From Pseudophaeobacter flagellatus (GTDB lineage: Bacteria; Pseudomonadota; Alphaproteobacteria; Rhodobacterales; Rhodobacteraceae): a stretch of DNA of 64,000 bases. The stretch spans positions 186,001 through 250,000 of the forward strand of contig NZ_JAJQRG010000001.1 in NCBI RefSeq assembly GCF_021228235.1, in the 5' to 3' direction. Of this stretch, positions 39,347-48,647 are shown in pieces; the first letter of the stretch is position 1; every line of letters begins with the position of its first letter. The notes under the pieces are model-generated. The model saw only the letters and a list, made by a program, of their open reading frames with translations. It ran no database searches and was not told the origin of the DNA. Position numbers and translations under genes: made by a program.

Positions 39347-39940
39347 ATGAAAATTTCAGCTGCTGATACCAAAACACAGGCCATACTCTTGGCAGCCTGG
39401 GCGGGGTTCTCTGCCTATGGGTTTCGTAAGACGTCGATGGATGACATAGCGCGCGGCGCCGGCATGTCACGTCCGGCGCTCTATCTGCACTTCAAGAACA
39501 AAGAAGCGATCTTTCGCGCGCTGGTCGATAGCTACTATGCAGAGGCGCGGCGCGATATCCGCGCCGCCCTGGAAGGGGAAGGCAGCCTGCATCACAGGCT
39601 GGCCCGCGCCTTTGCTGCCCATGGCGGTGCTACGATGGAGGCCATGATGTCCTCGGCGCATGGGATGGAGCTGTTCGAGGCGGGCATGAACGTGGCGGGG
39701 GATATGATCCAAGAGGGCGAGGCGCAGTTGCAGGCGCTGTATGCCGCCTGGCTGACCGGTGAGGCCGGGCAGGGGCGTGTGGTTCTGACCAGTGGCCCCG
39801 ATGCGGTGGCGCAGCTGTTTTGCGCCTGCCTCAAAGGCATCAAACACACCTCCCTGAGCTATGAGGCCTATCGCACCGGCGTGCAGAACTATGCGGCGCT
39901 TTGTGCCCAGGCACTGGCTCCGCCTGGCGCCCCCATCTGA
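39347..39940 (+). CDS. TetR family transcriptional regulator
   Basis: A 197-residue repressor-type protein. The N-terminal helix-turn-helix is clear: ILLAAWAGFSAYGFRKTSMDDIARGAGMSRPALYLHFKNKEAIFRA (about 12-57). The ligand domain is unremarkable. The ATG at 39347 is preferred because the alternative TTG at 39311 lies inside the palindrome at 39305-39316. It is divergent from the molybdenum hydroxylase genes, the usual arrangement for a local repressor sensing the substrate or product. The next gene (tryptophan dioxygenase) is convergent. Confidence 0.9.
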   Translation: MKISAADTKTQAILLAAWAGFSAYGFRKTSMDDIARGAGMSRPALYLHFKNKEAIFRALVDSYYAEARRDIRAALEGEGSLHHRLARAFAAHGGATMEAMMSSAHGMELFEAGMNVAGDMIQEGEAQLQALYAAWLTGEAGQGRVVLTSGPDAVAQLFCACLKGIKHTSLSYEAYRTGVQNYAALCAQALAPPGAPI

Positions 39941-40044
39941 TCTTGCGCTGCAGCGCCGCACAAAGCGCGGCGCCGGGCCCAACGGGATACGGCATCTTGA
40001 TGCCGCAAGACGGGCGGGAGCCGCCCCCCGTCGCAGCTGGTGTC

Positions 40045-40902
40045 CTACAGGCTGGTGCGCAGGTGCCAAAGCTCAGGGAAGAGTTCCACCTCCAGCATCC
40101 GTTTGAGGTAGTTCACCCCGCCGGTGCCGCCAGTACCGCGCTTGAAACCGATCACCCGTTCCACCGTGGTGACATGGTTGAACCGCCAGCGGCGGAAATA
40201 GTCTTCAAAATCAACCAGTTTCTCGGCCAGTTCATAAAGCTCCCAATGGGTTTCCGTGGCGCGGTAGACTTCGGACCAGGCGGTCTCTACCTCGGGCGAG
40301 GGCTGATAGGGGGCCGAAAGATCGCGATTGATCACCGTCTCAGGCAAGGCAAAACGTGCATTCAGCGCCCGCAGCGCCACGTCATACAGCGAGGGCTGCG
40401 CCAGCTCGGCCTCCAGCAGCGCCACCAGATCGGGGCGATGGGCGTGTGGCTTCAGCATTGCCGTGTTGCGATTGCCCAGCATGAACTCGATCAGCCGGTA
40501 CTGATGCGACTGAAAGCCGGAACTCTGCCCCAGGGCATCGCGAAAGGCGGTGTAATCCGACGGCGTCATGGTGCGCAGCACATCCCAGGCGGAATTGAGC
40601 TGCTCAAAAATACGCGCCACCCGCGCCAGCATCTTGAAGGCAGGGCGCATCTCGCCCTTCAACAGGCGATCGCGCGCCGCCTGCAATTCGTGAATGGCCA
40701 GCCGCATCCACAGCTCAGAGGTCTGATGCTGGATGATGAAGAGCATTTCATCATGGGTGTCGCTATTGGGGTTTTGCGCGTTCAGCAGCGCGTCCAGCGA
40801 CAGGTAGTCGCCATAGGACATGCGGCCATCAAAATCCATCTGGGCGCCATCTTCTGCAGGGTTGAAGGGGCAGCCGGGGGTCTGTGTCTTGGAATCGCTC
40901 AT
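40045..40902 (-). CDS. kynA: Tryptophan 2,3-dioxygenase
   Basis: Heme dioxygenase opening the indole ring of L-tryptophan to N-formylkynurenine. The 285 residues match bacterial TDO. The segments [33 protein letters not shown] with the distal-side histidine, [18 protein letters not shown], and the C-terminal [18 protein letters not shown] substrate-loop motif are present. It follows kynureninase on the same strand after 149 bases, giving a kynurenine-pathway pair. N-formylkynurenine formamidase (kynB) is not found in the window. Confidence 0.96.
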   Translation of the reverse strand: MSDSKTQTPGCPFNPAEDGAQMDFDGRMSYGDYLSLDALLNAQNPNSDTHDEMLFIIQHQTSELWMRLAIHELQAARDRLLKGEMRPAFKMLARVARIFEQLNSAWDVLRTMTPSDYTAFRDALGQSSGFQSHQYRLIEFMLGNRNTAMLKPHAHRPDLVALLEAELAQPSLYDVALRALNARFALPETVINRDLSAPYQPSPEVETAWSEVYRATETHWELYELAEKLVDFEDYFRRWRFNHVTTVERVIGFKRGTGGTGGVNYLKRMLEVELFPELWHLRTSL

Positions 40903-41051
40903 GGGATTCTTCCTTTTTCTGAATTGAATACTAGCTCAGGAAAGGGAGAAAGCCCGCTTGTTCAGCGTGCCACATTGGGCCAGGCGACGCCAAAGCGCCA
41001 CCCAACCAAAGGGGCGGCACAGGGGCAGGGCCTGTGTTAGGGGCGCGATCA

Positions 41052-42245
41052 TCAGGTGACGGCCGCGCGGATTTTGTATTCAGGCGCATCCCACAGGCGG
41101 TTGTTCATCACATCGGCAATGATGGCGATGGCTGCATCGACATCCCCCTCGTCGATATACAGCGGGGTAAAGCCAAAGCGCATGATATCGGGGGCGCGGA
41201 AATCGCCAATCACGCCGCGTGCGATCACCGCCTGCATTGCCGCATAGCCATGCTCAAATGCAAAAGAGACCTGGCTGCCGCGACCAGCGCCATCGCGCGG
41301 CGAGGCCAGCGCCAGCTCGGGGCAGCTGGCCTCGATCCCAGCGATAAAGCGATCACACAGCGCAATGGAGCGCGCCCGCAGCGCCTGCATGTCGACCTGA
41401 TCCCAGATATCCATAGAGGCATCAAGCGCCGCCAGCTGTATCATCGGCGGGGTGCCAACGCGCATGCGTTCAATGCCAGTGCCGGGACGGTAGTCAAGAT
41501 CGAAGGCAAAAGGTGCCTCATGTCCCAGCCAGCCCGATAGGGCGGGGCGGGCCTTGTCCACATGACGCGGAGCCACATAGATGAAGGCGGGGCCACCGGG
41601 GCCAGAGTTGAGGTATTTATAGGAACAGCCCACAGCAAAATCTGCCTTGCACCCGGCAAGATCCACCGGCAGCGCGCCTGCCGAATGGGCCAGATCCCAC
41701 ACTGTCACCACGCCCTGTGCATGGGCCTTTGCGGTCAGCGCCTTCATGTCGTGCTTGCGCCCCGAGCGGTAGTCCACTTCGGTCAGCATCAAAACAGCCA
41801 GGTCATCGGTGATATTGTCGGCCACCTCTTCCGGCGGCACCACACGCAATTCATAGTCATCGCCCAGCGATTTCAGCAGCCCCTGCACGATATAGAGATC
41901 CGAGGGGAAGTTGCCACTGTCCGACAGTACCACCCGGCGGCCGGGGTTCAGTTCCAGCGCCGAGGCGACGGCCTGATAGACCTTGATTGACAGGGTATCG
42001 CCCATCATCACATGACCCGCTTCAGCCCCGATCAGCCGTCCGATGCGATCACCGATGGAATTAGGCTGCTGCATCCAGCCCGCCTTGTTCCAGCCGGTGA
42101 TCAGCAGCTTGCCCCATTCGTCCTCGATCATCGAGGCGACGCGGTCTTTGGTTGCCTTTGGCAGCGGGCCCAGAGAGTTCCCATCAAGGTAGATCACCCC
42201 TTCGGGCAGATCGAACATTTTTTTGGTGGCGGCAAAATCGGTCAT
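41052..42245 (-). CDS. kynU: Kynureninase
   Basis: PLP enzyme cleaving L-kynurenine to anthranilate and alanine. The 397 residues show YLDGNSLGPLP at the N-terminus, WDLAHSAGALPVDL with the conserved aspartate, and the PLP lysine motif GCSYKYLNSGPGG near 225-237, followed by the FDLDYRPGTGIERMRVGTPP segment. It is upstream of tryptophan dioxygenase. The 90-base region before it holds a palindrome at 42271-42286 that could serve regulation. Confidence 0.96.
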   Translation of the reverse strand: MTDFAATKKMFDLPEGVIYLDGNSLGPLPKATKDRVASMIEDEWGKLLITGWNKAGWMQQPNSIGDRIGRLIGAEAGHVMMGDTLSIKVYQAVASALELNPGRRVVLSDSGNFPSDLYIVQGLLKSLGDDYELRVVPPEEVADNITDDLAVLMLTEVDYRSGRKHDMKALTAKAHAQGVVTVWDLAHSAGALPVDLAGCKADFAVGCSYKYLNSGPGGPAFIYVAPRHVDKARPALSGWLGHEAPFAFDLDYRPGTGIERMRVGTPPMIQLAALDASMDIWDQVDMQALRARSIALCDRFIAGIEASCPELALASPRDGAGRGSQVSFAFEHGYAAMQAVIARGVIGDFRAPDIMRFGFTPLYIDEGDVDAAIAIIADVMNNRLWDAPEYKIRAAVT

Positions 42246-42270
42246 CGGAAACCCCGGGGCTGATATTAAT

Positions 42271-42286
42271 GCTTCAAGCTTAAAGC
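42271..42286. promoter_or_regulatory. Near-perfect palindrome upstream of kynU
   Basis: GCTTCAAGCTTAAAGC is a 16-base palindrome with one mismatched pair, centred on AAGCTT and 26 bases before the kynU start. A second AAGCTT overlaps at 42283-42288. The position fits an operator, perhaps of an Lrp/AsnC-type kynurenine regulator, none of which is encoded nearby. Confidence 0.35.
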
Positions 42287-42334
42287 TTTTATATTTCGTA
42301 TCCGATCAAAATGAGACTGTCCAGTGCCCAGATA

Positions 42335-42724
42335 CTAGGGGTCGTTCTGTAGTCTGGCAGGCTGCGGGTCCGGAATTCCCAGCTCGGCGCGTTTGCGTTT
42401 TGACAGGCCGACCGTCACCAGCTGATAGGATAGGGCAATGCAGTCGCGCAGCTCGGCCTCGCTCAGCCCGTTTTCATCAAACTGCTGCAGCCACTTCATC
42501 CCGCGCGAGGCCAGATAGGGCGCGGGGCGAACGCCGGGGCGCGCTTGCAGGACCTCATAGGCAATCTCGCCGGCTTTGAAGGTGAAGGCATCGCGCCCAT
42601 CAGCCCAGCCGCAGACGGCAAAAAGCTTGCCGCCTGCTTTCCAGACATCGGAATTGCCCCATTGAACCACATGTTCAGCGGCCGGAAAGGTTGCGCAGAA
42701 TCGATTGAATTCTGCGCGGTTCAT
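42335..42724 (-). CDS. MmcQ/YjbR family protein
   Basis: A 129-residue cytoplasmic protein of the MmcQ/YjbR (CyaY-like fold) family, whose members bind DNA or have unknown roles. Family features include HVVQWGNSDVWKAGGKLFAVCG near the N-terminus, ASRGMKWLQQF in the centre and SYQLVTVGLSKRKRAELG at the C-terminus. The ATG at 42724 overlaps the upstream gene's stop by one base (TGATG), so translation is coupled to the SDR gene. A longer frame of 23 codons upstream would run into that gene and was rejected. Confidence 0.85.
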   Translation of the reverse strand: MNRAEFNRFCATFPAAEHVVQWGNSDVWKAGGKLFAVCGWADGRDAFTFKAGEIAYEVLQARPGVRPAPYLASRGMKWLQQFDENGLSEAELRDCIALSYQLVTVGLSKRKRAELGIPDPQPARLQNDP

Positions 42725-43476
42725 CAGGTCTGCCCACCGGCAATCTCGATGGTCTGGCCGTTGATTGACTGCGATCCGGGACCACAGAGCCACAGAGCCG
42801 CCGCCGAGACTTCCTCTGGTTCAATCAGGCGCTGGTGGCGGTTGGCATTGACCATGACCTTCAGGGCTTCTTCTTCGCTGATGCCGGCGCGGGTGGCGAT
42901 AGAGCTGATATTGCGGTCCACGATCGGGGTGTCGACATAGCCGGGGCAGAGCGCGTTGGCGGTGATCTGGCTGCCCATGTAATCTTCGCTTAGGGCGCGG
43001 GTCAGACCGATCATGCCATGTTTGCTGGCGCTGTAGCAGGCACCGCCTTTCAGGCCGCGCAGCCCGGCAATAGAGGCCACGGTGATGATGCGGCCCCAGT
43101 CGGTCTGGTGCATGGATTTCAGGCATTCACGTATGGTCAGAAAGGCACCGTCGAGATTGGTCGACATCATGTTGCGCCAAAACGCGAGCGATGTCTTGTG
43201 CAGCGACTTGCCCTCTGCGACACCGGCATTGGCGACACAAATTTGAATGGGGCCGCGGGCGTCGACGGCTGCGGCGACCTTGGCGATGATGTCATCCTCG
43301 TCGCGCACATCCATGGCCATGGGGTGCAGGCCTTTAGTGGCGACCTCTTCCAACACCTCTTGGCGACGTCCGGTGATGGTGACCTGGGCGCCTTGGGCGG
43401 CAAGGGCCTTGGCGATGGCCAGCCCGATACCAGTGCCACCGCCTGTGACCAACGCGTGTTTTCCGTTCAGATCCAT
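42724..43476 (-). CDS. SDR family NAD(P)-dependent oxidoreductase
   Basis: A 250-residue short-chain dehydrogenase. Cofactor motif TGGGTGIG is at 11-18, NAG at 83-85 and the catalytic Ser 135, Tyr 148, Lys 152. Sequence style is close to 3-hydroxyacyl-CoA or 3-hydroxybutyrate-type SDRs, but the substrate cannot be read from motifs. The ATG at 43476 follows AGGAGGAGAAC. A longer frame upstream is not protein-like. It is coupled to the MmcQ-like gene and divergent from the exported MBL-fold gene. Confidence 0.92.
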   Translation of the reverse strand: MDLNGKHALVTGGGTGIGLAIAKALAAQGAQVTITGRRQEVLEEVATKGLHPMAMDVRDEDDIIAKVAAAVDARGPIQICVANAGVAEGKSLHKTSLAFWRNMMSTNLDGAFLTIRECLKSMHQTDWGRIITVASIAGLRGLKGGACYSASKHGMIGLTRALSEDYMGSQITANALCPGYVDTPIVDRNISSIATRAGISEEEALKVMVNANRHQRLIEPEEVSAAALWLCGPGSQSINGQTIEIAGGQT

Positions 43477-43592
43477 ATTGTTCTCCTCCTGTTTGGGGCA
43501 GGTTATCGGGGGAGTCTGGGTACGCAAGTGCGCCGTTCCGTCAAAGTGCGGATCTGCCTTTGTTGGGGCGGGGATTTTGGCATTTACAATCA

Positions 43593-43610
43593 TATTCATA
43601 AGTGTGAATA
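43593..43610. promoter_or_regulatory. Inverted repeat TATTCA/TGAATA in the SDR-MBL divergent promoter
   Basis: Perfect six-base arms (43593-43598 and 43605-43610) with a six-base spacer lie 40 bases before the MBL-fold gene and 117 bases before the SDR gene. It could be an operator for one or both; no regulator gene is adjacent. Confidence 0.35.
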
Positions 43611-43648
43611 ATTTGAGTGTATCAGGTTAAACCCTTGGGAGGTCCTTT

Positions 43649-44602
43649 ATGAAAACACCGTTGCTTGCGGCGCTGGCCGTTGCCAGCCTGGCCAGTTCGG
43701 TTCTGGCCAGCGAAAATATCGCGGATCAATACCCGCAGTCAGAGCTTTACTCCAAACCGGTTGAGGTCATCCCGCATGTGTTTTCGGCCATCGGTGCCAC
43801 TGCACCACCCGGGTATGACAATGCAGGCCATAACAACAACCTCTCCTTTATTGTGACCAGCGAAGGTGTTGTGGTGATCAATGCCGGGGCCTCGGATGCG
43901 CTGGCGGCGGCGCTGCATGCCGAGATCAAGGCGCAGACGGATCAGCCGGTGGTGCTGGTCATCAATGAAAATGGCCAAGGCCATGCGATGCTGGGCAATG
44001 GCTATTGGCGCGATCTGGGGGTTGATGTTCTGGCCCATGCCGATGCGATTGCCGAGGTGCAGAAAAACGGCGATTTCATCTTGCAGGGCATGCAGTCCTA
44101 CAACGGCGATCGCGCGGGCGACACCCGGGTAGAGCCTGCGAACCTAAGCTTTAGTGACAGCTATGAGATCACCCTTGGCGGGGTTGATATCCAGGTGCTG
44201 CATCTTGGTCCGGCCCATGATCCGGGGGACACCCAGGTCTGGATCCCGCAGTGGCAGATCATGATTGCCGGCGATATTGCCTTTCATGAACGTATGCTGC
44301 CGATCTTTCCTCATACCTGCACCAGCTGCTGGATGGAAACCTGGGTCGACAAGCTGGAACCTATGGCGCCGACCTATATGATCCCGGGCCATGGCCACCC
44401 AACCAACCTGGCGCAGTTGCGGCGCTATACCTATGACTATCTGGCTGATCTACGAGCGAAAGTTGGCGCGCATATCGACGAGGGTGGCGATCTGGCGGGC
44501 GCCTATTATGTTGACCAAGAGGCCTGGCGCGGGCTGGATACCTTTGACGAACTGGCAACAAAAAATGCGGGCCGTGTCTTTGAAGAAATGGAATGGGAAT
44601 AG
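43649..44602 (+). CDS. Exported metallo-beta-lactamase-fold protein with degenerate metal motif
   Basis: A 317-residue periplasmic protein with a cleavable signal peptide (cleavage after about residue 20). The MBL fold is visible: an N-terminal NNLSFIVTSEGVVVINAG strand pair, then the region VVLVINENGQGHAMLG where the HxHxDH metal motif should be. There Glu 107, Gly 109, Gly 111 and His 112 replace His, His, Asp and His. Later ligands are kept (His 190 in GPAHDPGD, Asp 209 in AGDIAFHE, His 248 in PGHGH). One metal site may remain, or the protein may not be an enzyme. It follows GGGAGG. Confidence 0.85.
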   Translation: MKTPLLAALAVASLASSVLASENIADQYPQSELYSKPVEVIPHVFSAIGATAPPGYDNAGHNNNLSFIVTSEGVVVINAGASDALAAALHAEIKAQTDQPVVLVINENGQGHAMLGNGYWRDLGVDVLAHADAIAEVQKNGDFILQGMQSYNGDRAGDTRVEPANLSFSDSYEITLGGVDIQVLHLGPAHDPGDTQVWIPQWQIMIAGDIAFHERMLPIFPHTCTSCWMETWVDKLEPMAPTYMIPGHGHPTNLAQLRRYTYDYLADLRAKVGAHIDEGGDLAGAYYVDQEAWRGLDTFDELATKNAGRVFEEMEWE

Positions 44603-44821
44603 TGAGGTTTTGCCGCGATACAGGGACATAAGGCCCGCCGGTCGCGTGAAGATGCCGCCAGCCGGGAACGGCGTTGTGATATCGCCCCAAAAATCGGCAA
44701 CCTGTTCTTTTATTGTGTCAGCCCAAGGCGAAATGCTGGACCTTCCCGCGCGATACGGGGAGGGTGGCGGCAAAGTTATCGTTAATCTAGCGGGCCTTGC
44801 CCCTCTTCGAAAGAGGATGAA

Positions 44822-45271
44822 ATGAAGTTGATTGATCTGCCGCCAGTCTGGCTGGGTGCCGGTATCGCCTTGGCTTGGGGGCAGGCGCGGTTTTTGCCCA
44901 TGGGGCTCGGCTTTGGGCCGGTCCTGGCGGATCTGCTGGGCGGGCTCTTGGTTGGTGGCGGATTGGTGTTGATGGTCTTGGCCGTGGTGGAACTGCGCCG
45001 CCAGAAAACCACGGTGCTGCCCCATGCGACCCCTGCCAAGCTGGTGCAATCGGGGATTTTCAGCCGCACTCGGAACCCGATTTACCTGGGCGATGTGATG
45101 GTGCTGGCAGGGCTTATCCTCTACTTTGATGCGGTGCTGGCGCTGCCCTTGATCCCGGTGCTGACCTGGATCCTGGAAAAACGCTTTATCCTGCCAGAAG
45201 AAAACAGAATGCGCCGCGCCTTTCGCGCCGATTGGGCGCGCTACGAGCAAAAGGTCCGGCGCTGGGTATGA
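44822..45271 (+). CDS. Isoprenylcysteine carboxyl methyltransferase-like membrane protein
   Basis: A 149-residue integral membrane protein of the ICMT/PEMT-like methyltransferase family. It has three or four membrane helices. The signature of the cofactor-binding C-terminal half is present: SGIFSRTRNPIYLGDVM (about 77-93), then EKRFILPEENRMRRAF and RYEQKVRRW at the end. Substrates of bacterial members are largely unknown (they may methylate lipids or small molecules). AAGAGGATGA precedes the ATG. It stands between the MBL-fold gene and pntA on the same strand. Confidence 0.85.
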   Translation: MKLIDLPPVWLGAGIALAWGQARFLPMGLGFGPVLADLLGGLLVGGGLVLMVLAVVELRRQKTTVLPHATPAKLVQSGIFSRTRNPIYLGDVMVLAGLILYFDAVLALPLIPVLTWILEKRFILPEENRMRRAFRADWARYEQKVRRWV

Positions 45272-45434
45272 TCCGGGTCGCGGTCGGGCGATTTGCAGGT
45301 CAGGCAAGGGCGAACATTCCGGCCAGGTCTCGCGGTGAATTATCTGGGCGGGTTGAAGAATCCGTGCCACTTTCGTTGAGTGGTGCAGAAATGCGGCAGC
45401 GCGGCAGCGATATGCGGCGTCGCGGCGTAACGGT

Positions 45435-45453
45435 TGCGCAAATATATTGCGCA
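45435..45453. promoter_or_regulatory. Perfect palindrome TGCGCAA-ATATA-TTGCGCA upstream of pntAB
   Basis: Seven-base perfect arms (45435-45441, 45447-45453) with a five-base AT spacer, 71 bases before the pntA start. Size and symmetry suit a dimeric regulator. The regulator is unknown. Confidence 0.5.
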
Positions 45454-45523
45454 GGATAGTCATTATTTTTTCGATCCGTACTCAGCAAGTGCCGAGACGG
45501 GCAGGACGAGGGGGACCGTAAAG

Positions 45524-47095
45524 GTGAAAATTGGAACACCCAAAGAGGTGATCAACGGCGAGGCGCGGGTTGCGATGACGCCAGACTCTGCGCGTCAGCT
45601 GCAGAAACTAGGCTACGACTGTGCCATCGAAAGCGGCGCGGGGCTACTGGCAGGATTCAGCGATGAAACCTATGCCGAGGCTGGTGTCGAAATCATCAAA
45701 ACCGCCGCCGGCTTGTGGAAAACTGCTGACATCATTGCCAAGGTGCGCCAGCCAAACGAGGTTGAGCTGAAGCGGCTGAACTCAAAAAAGACGCTGATTT
45801 CCTTCTTTAACCCAGGCGGCAATGAAGAGGGTCTGGAACAGGCCAAATCCAAGGGCGCCAGCGTTGTCGCCATGGAAATGGTGCCGCGTATCAGCCGGGC
45901 ACAAAAGATGGACGCGCTGTCGTCGATGGCCAATATCGCGGGCTATCGCGCCGTGATCGAGGCAGGCAACAACTTTGGTCGCTTCTTCACCGGTCAGATC
46001 ACGGCGGCGGGCAAGGTGCCCCCAGCCAAGGTTCTGGTGGTGGGTGCCGGTGTTGCCGGTCTGGCCGCCATTGGCACCTCGACCAGCCTCGGCGCGATTA
46101 CCCTGGCCTTTGACGTGCGCCCCGAAGTGGCCGAGCAGGTCGAAAGCATGGGGGCCGAATTTGTTTATCTCGATTTCGAAGAAGACCAGGCGGATGGTGC
46201 TTCTTCCGGCGGTTATGCCTCGGTTTCCAGCCCCGAATTCCGCGAGGCCCAGCTGGCCAAGTTCCTGGAACTGGCGCCAGAGGTCGATATCGTCATCACC
46301 ACCGCGTTGATCCCCAACCGCGAAGCGCCAGAGCTGTGGACCGAAGAGATGGTCGCGGCGATGAAGCCTGGTTCGGTCATCGTTGACCTTGCTGCGGAAA
46401 AGGGCGGCAACTGCAAGCTCACCGTGATGGACGAAAAGATCGTCACAGAAAATGGCGTGACCATCATCGGCTATACCGACTTCCCCAGTCGGATGGCGGC
46501 GCAGTCTTCGACGCTTTATGCCACCAATATCCGCCATATGATGACAGATCTGACGCCTGAAAAGGACGGGCAGATCAATCACAACATGGAGGATGACGTC
46601 ATTCGCGGTGCCACCGTCACCTATGCCGGCGAAATCACCTTCCCACCGCCGCCGCCCAAGGTGCAGGCGATTGCCGCCAAGCCCAAAGAGGTAGCACCAG
46701 AGCTGACGCCAGAACAAAAGCGTGCCGAAGAAGTGGCCGCCTTCAAGGCGCAGACCAAAAACCAGGTGACCCTGCTGGCCGTTGGCGGGGCTTTGCTGCT
46801 TGCGGTTGGTCTGGTCGCGCCTGCCTCCTTCATGCAGCACTTTATCGTCTTTGTGCTGTCGGTCTTTATTGGCTTCCAGGTGATCTGGGGGGTGGCGCAC
46901 AGCTTGCACACGCCGCTGATGGCTGTGACCAATGCAATTTCCTCGATCATCATTTTGGGGGCCCTGATGCAGATCGGTTCGGGTAGCTTCCTAGTGATCC
47001 TGCTGGCAGCCCTGTCGGTTTTTATGGCTGGTATCAACATCTTTGGTGGCTTCCTCGTCACCCGGCGCATGCTTGCCATGTTCCAGAAATCTTAA
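45524..47095 (+). CDS. pntA: PntA, NAD(P) transhydrogenase alpha subunit
   Basis: Proton-translocating transhydrogenase subunit holding the NAD(H)-binding domain I and part of the membrane domain. The 523 residues begin [20 protein letters not shown]. The NAD-binding [18 protein letters not shown] lies near 175-192, and four C-terminal membrane helices follow residue 420. The arrangement is the E. coli two-subunit type (domain I fused to membrane helices), not the split alphaproteobacterial AA/AB form. The GTG start at 45524 is preferred over a TTG at 45434 that begins inside the palindrome. Confidence 0.94.
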   Translation: MKIGTPKEVINGEARVAMTPDSARQLQKLGYDCAIESGAGLLAGFSDETYAEAGVEIIKTAAGLWKTADIIAKVRQPNEVELKRLNSKKTLISFFNPGGNEEGLEQAKSKGASVVAMEMVPRISRAQKMDALSSMANIAGYRAVIEAGNNFGRFFTGQITAAGKVPPAKVLVVGAGVAGLAAIGTSTSLGAITLAFDVRPEVAEQVESMGAEFVYLDFEEDQADGASSGGYASVSSPEFREAQLAKFLELAPEVDIVITTALIPNREAPELWTEEMVAAMKPGSVIVDLAAEKGGNCKLTVMDEKIVTENGVTIIGYTDFPSRMAAQSSTLYATNIRHMMTDLTPEKDGQINHNMEDDVIRGATVTYAGEITFPPPPPKVQAIAAKPKEVAPELTPEQKRAEEVAAFKAQTKNQVTLLAVGGALLLAVGLVAPASFMQHFIVFVLSVFIGFQVIWGVAHSLHTPLMAVTNAISSIIILGALMQIGSGSFLVILLAALSVFMAGINIFGGFLVTRRMLAMFQKS

Positions 47096-47108
47096 GGAGG
47101 TTACAGAG

Positions 47109-48542
47109 ATGGAATATGGATTTACCACTGCCGCCTATGTGGTTGCGGCTGTTCTCTTTATCCTCAGCCTCGGCGGGCTGTCGGGCCAGGAAAGCGCCAA
47201 GCGCGCGGTCTGGTATGGCATTGCCGGTATGGCGCTGGCTGTCTTTGCAACGCTTGTCGGGCCGGGCTCCGGGCTGTGGTTGCTGTCGATTCTGTTGATC
47301 GCAGGCGGCGGGGTCATCGGCTACCAGTTGGCAACACGGGTGCAGATGACCCAGATGCCCGAACTCGTTGCGGCGATGCACTCTCTGGTTGGCCTGGCAG
47401 CGGTTTTTGTGGGCGTGATCGCCCATATCGAACTGGGCCGCGTCATGGCCATGGATGCCGAACAAAAACAGGCGCTGGACGGCTTTGCCAAGCTCTTGGC
47501 CAAGAAAGACAGCGTCGAAGTGGCCATCCTGAGGATTGAGCTCTTCCTCGGCATCTTCATTGGCGCGGTGACCTTCACCGGGTCGGTTGTGGCCTATGGC
47601 AAACTGGCAGGTCGGGTGACCTCTGCTGCGGTCAAACTGCCGGGTGGTCATATGCTGAACGCGGGCGCAGCTGCGATTTCTCTGATTGCACTGATCTGGT
47701 ACTTCAACACAGGTGGCGTTGTCCCACTGTTGCTGATGACACTGGCGGCATTGTTCATCGGCTACCATCTGATCATGGGTATCGGCGGTGCCGATATGCC
47801 GGTGGTTGTCTCCATGCTGAACAGCTACTCTGGTTGGGCGGCTGCGGCGATTGGTTTCAGCCTTGGCAATGACCTGCTGATCGTGGTCGGCGCGCTTGTC
47901 GGCTCCTCTGGTGCCATCCTCAGCTACATCATGTGTAAGGCGATGAACCGCTCGTTCATCAGCGTTATCCTTGGCGGTTTTGGTGGCAGCACCGGTCCCG
48001 CGATGGAGGTCGAGGGCGAGCAGGTGGCCATTGATGCCGATGGCGTTGCAACCGCACTGGAAGAAGCTGACAGTGTCATCATCATCCCCGGCTACGGCAT
48101 GGCGGTGGCGCAGGCGCAGCAGAATGTGGCCGAACTGACCCGGCGCCTGCGTGCCAAAGGCAAAACCGTGCGCTTTGCCATCCACCCGGTTGCCGGTCGT
48201 CTGCCCGGTCACATGAACGTGCTGCTGGCTGAAGCCAAAGTGCCCTATGACATCGTCATGGAGATGGATGAAATCAACGAGGACTTTCTCGAAACCGATG
48301 TGGCAATCGTCATTGGCTCCAATGACATCGTCAACCCGGCGGCGCAGGAAGATCCCAATTCTCCCATCGCTGGGATGCCGGTTCTGGAATGCTGGAAAGC
48401 AAAACAGGTCTTCGTCTCCAAACGGGGTCAGGGCACTGGCTACTCCGGTATCGAGAACCCACTGTTCTTCAAAGAGAATACCCGGATGTTCTACGGCGAT
48501 GCCAAGGCCTCCTTGGATCAACTCCTTGGCTTGATCCAGTAG
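47109..48542 (+). CDS. pntB: PntB, NAD(P) transhydrogenase beta subunit
   Basis: Membrane subunit with the NADP(H)-binding domain III. The 477 residues show about nine membrane helices (1-270) and a cytosolic C-terminal domain with the NADP-binding [13 protein letters not shown] near 330, [19 protein letters not shown], and [16 protein letters not shown]. Together with PntA it couples hydride transfer between NADH and NADP to the proton gradient, supplying NADPH. The ATG at 47109 follows AAGGAGG directly after pntA, so they form an operon. A terminator follows. Confidence 0.95.
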   Translation: MEYGFTTAAYVVAAVLFILSLGGLSGQESAKRAVWYGIAGMALAVFATLVGPGSGLWLLSILLIAGGGVIGYQLATRVQMTQMPELVAAMHSLVGLAAVFVGVIAHIELGRVMAMDAEQKQALDGFAKLLAKKDSVEVAILRIELFLGIFIGAVTFTGSVVAYGKLAGRVTSAAVKLPGGHMLNAGAAAISLIALIWYFNTGGVVPLLLMTLAALFIGYHLIMGIGGADMPVVVSMLNSYSGWAAAAIGFSLGNDLLIVVGALVGSSGAILSYIMCKAMNRSFISVILGGFGGSTGPAMEVEGEQVAIDADGVATALEEADSVIIIPGYGMAVAQAQQNVAELTRRLRAKGKTVRFAIHPVAGRLPGHMNVLLAEAKVPYDIVMEMDEINEDFLETDVAIVIGSNDIVNPAAQEDPNSPIAGMPVLECWKAKQVFVSKRGQGTGYSGIENPLFFKENTRMFYGDAKASLDQLLGLIQ

Positions 48543-48568
48543 GGATAACACCTGGTTTCACCCTGAAT

Positions 48569-48606
48569 AGGCGCGGCGGAGAAATCCGACGCGCCTTCTT
48601 CTTTTC
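48569..48606 (+). terminator. Terminator after pntB
   Basis: AGGCGCG (48569-48575) and CGCGCCT (48590-48596) with inner CGGA/TCCG arms form an 11-base-pair stem, followed by a T-rich stretch. Confidence 0.85.
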
Positions 48607-48647
48607 TGCTCCAGATTGGAGTGCCCGCCATGGTTTCATTTGGCAAT

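Noticed and set aside
45434-45523. 30-codon upstream extension of pntA from a TTG
   Set aside because: Would start inside the perfect palindrome and add residues that are not part of the PntA family N-terminus; GTG 45524 fits better.
47058-48551. 497-codon open frame antisense to pntB
   Set aside because: Antisense of a certain transhydrogenase gene, low-complexity His/Asp/Gln-rich product with no family features.
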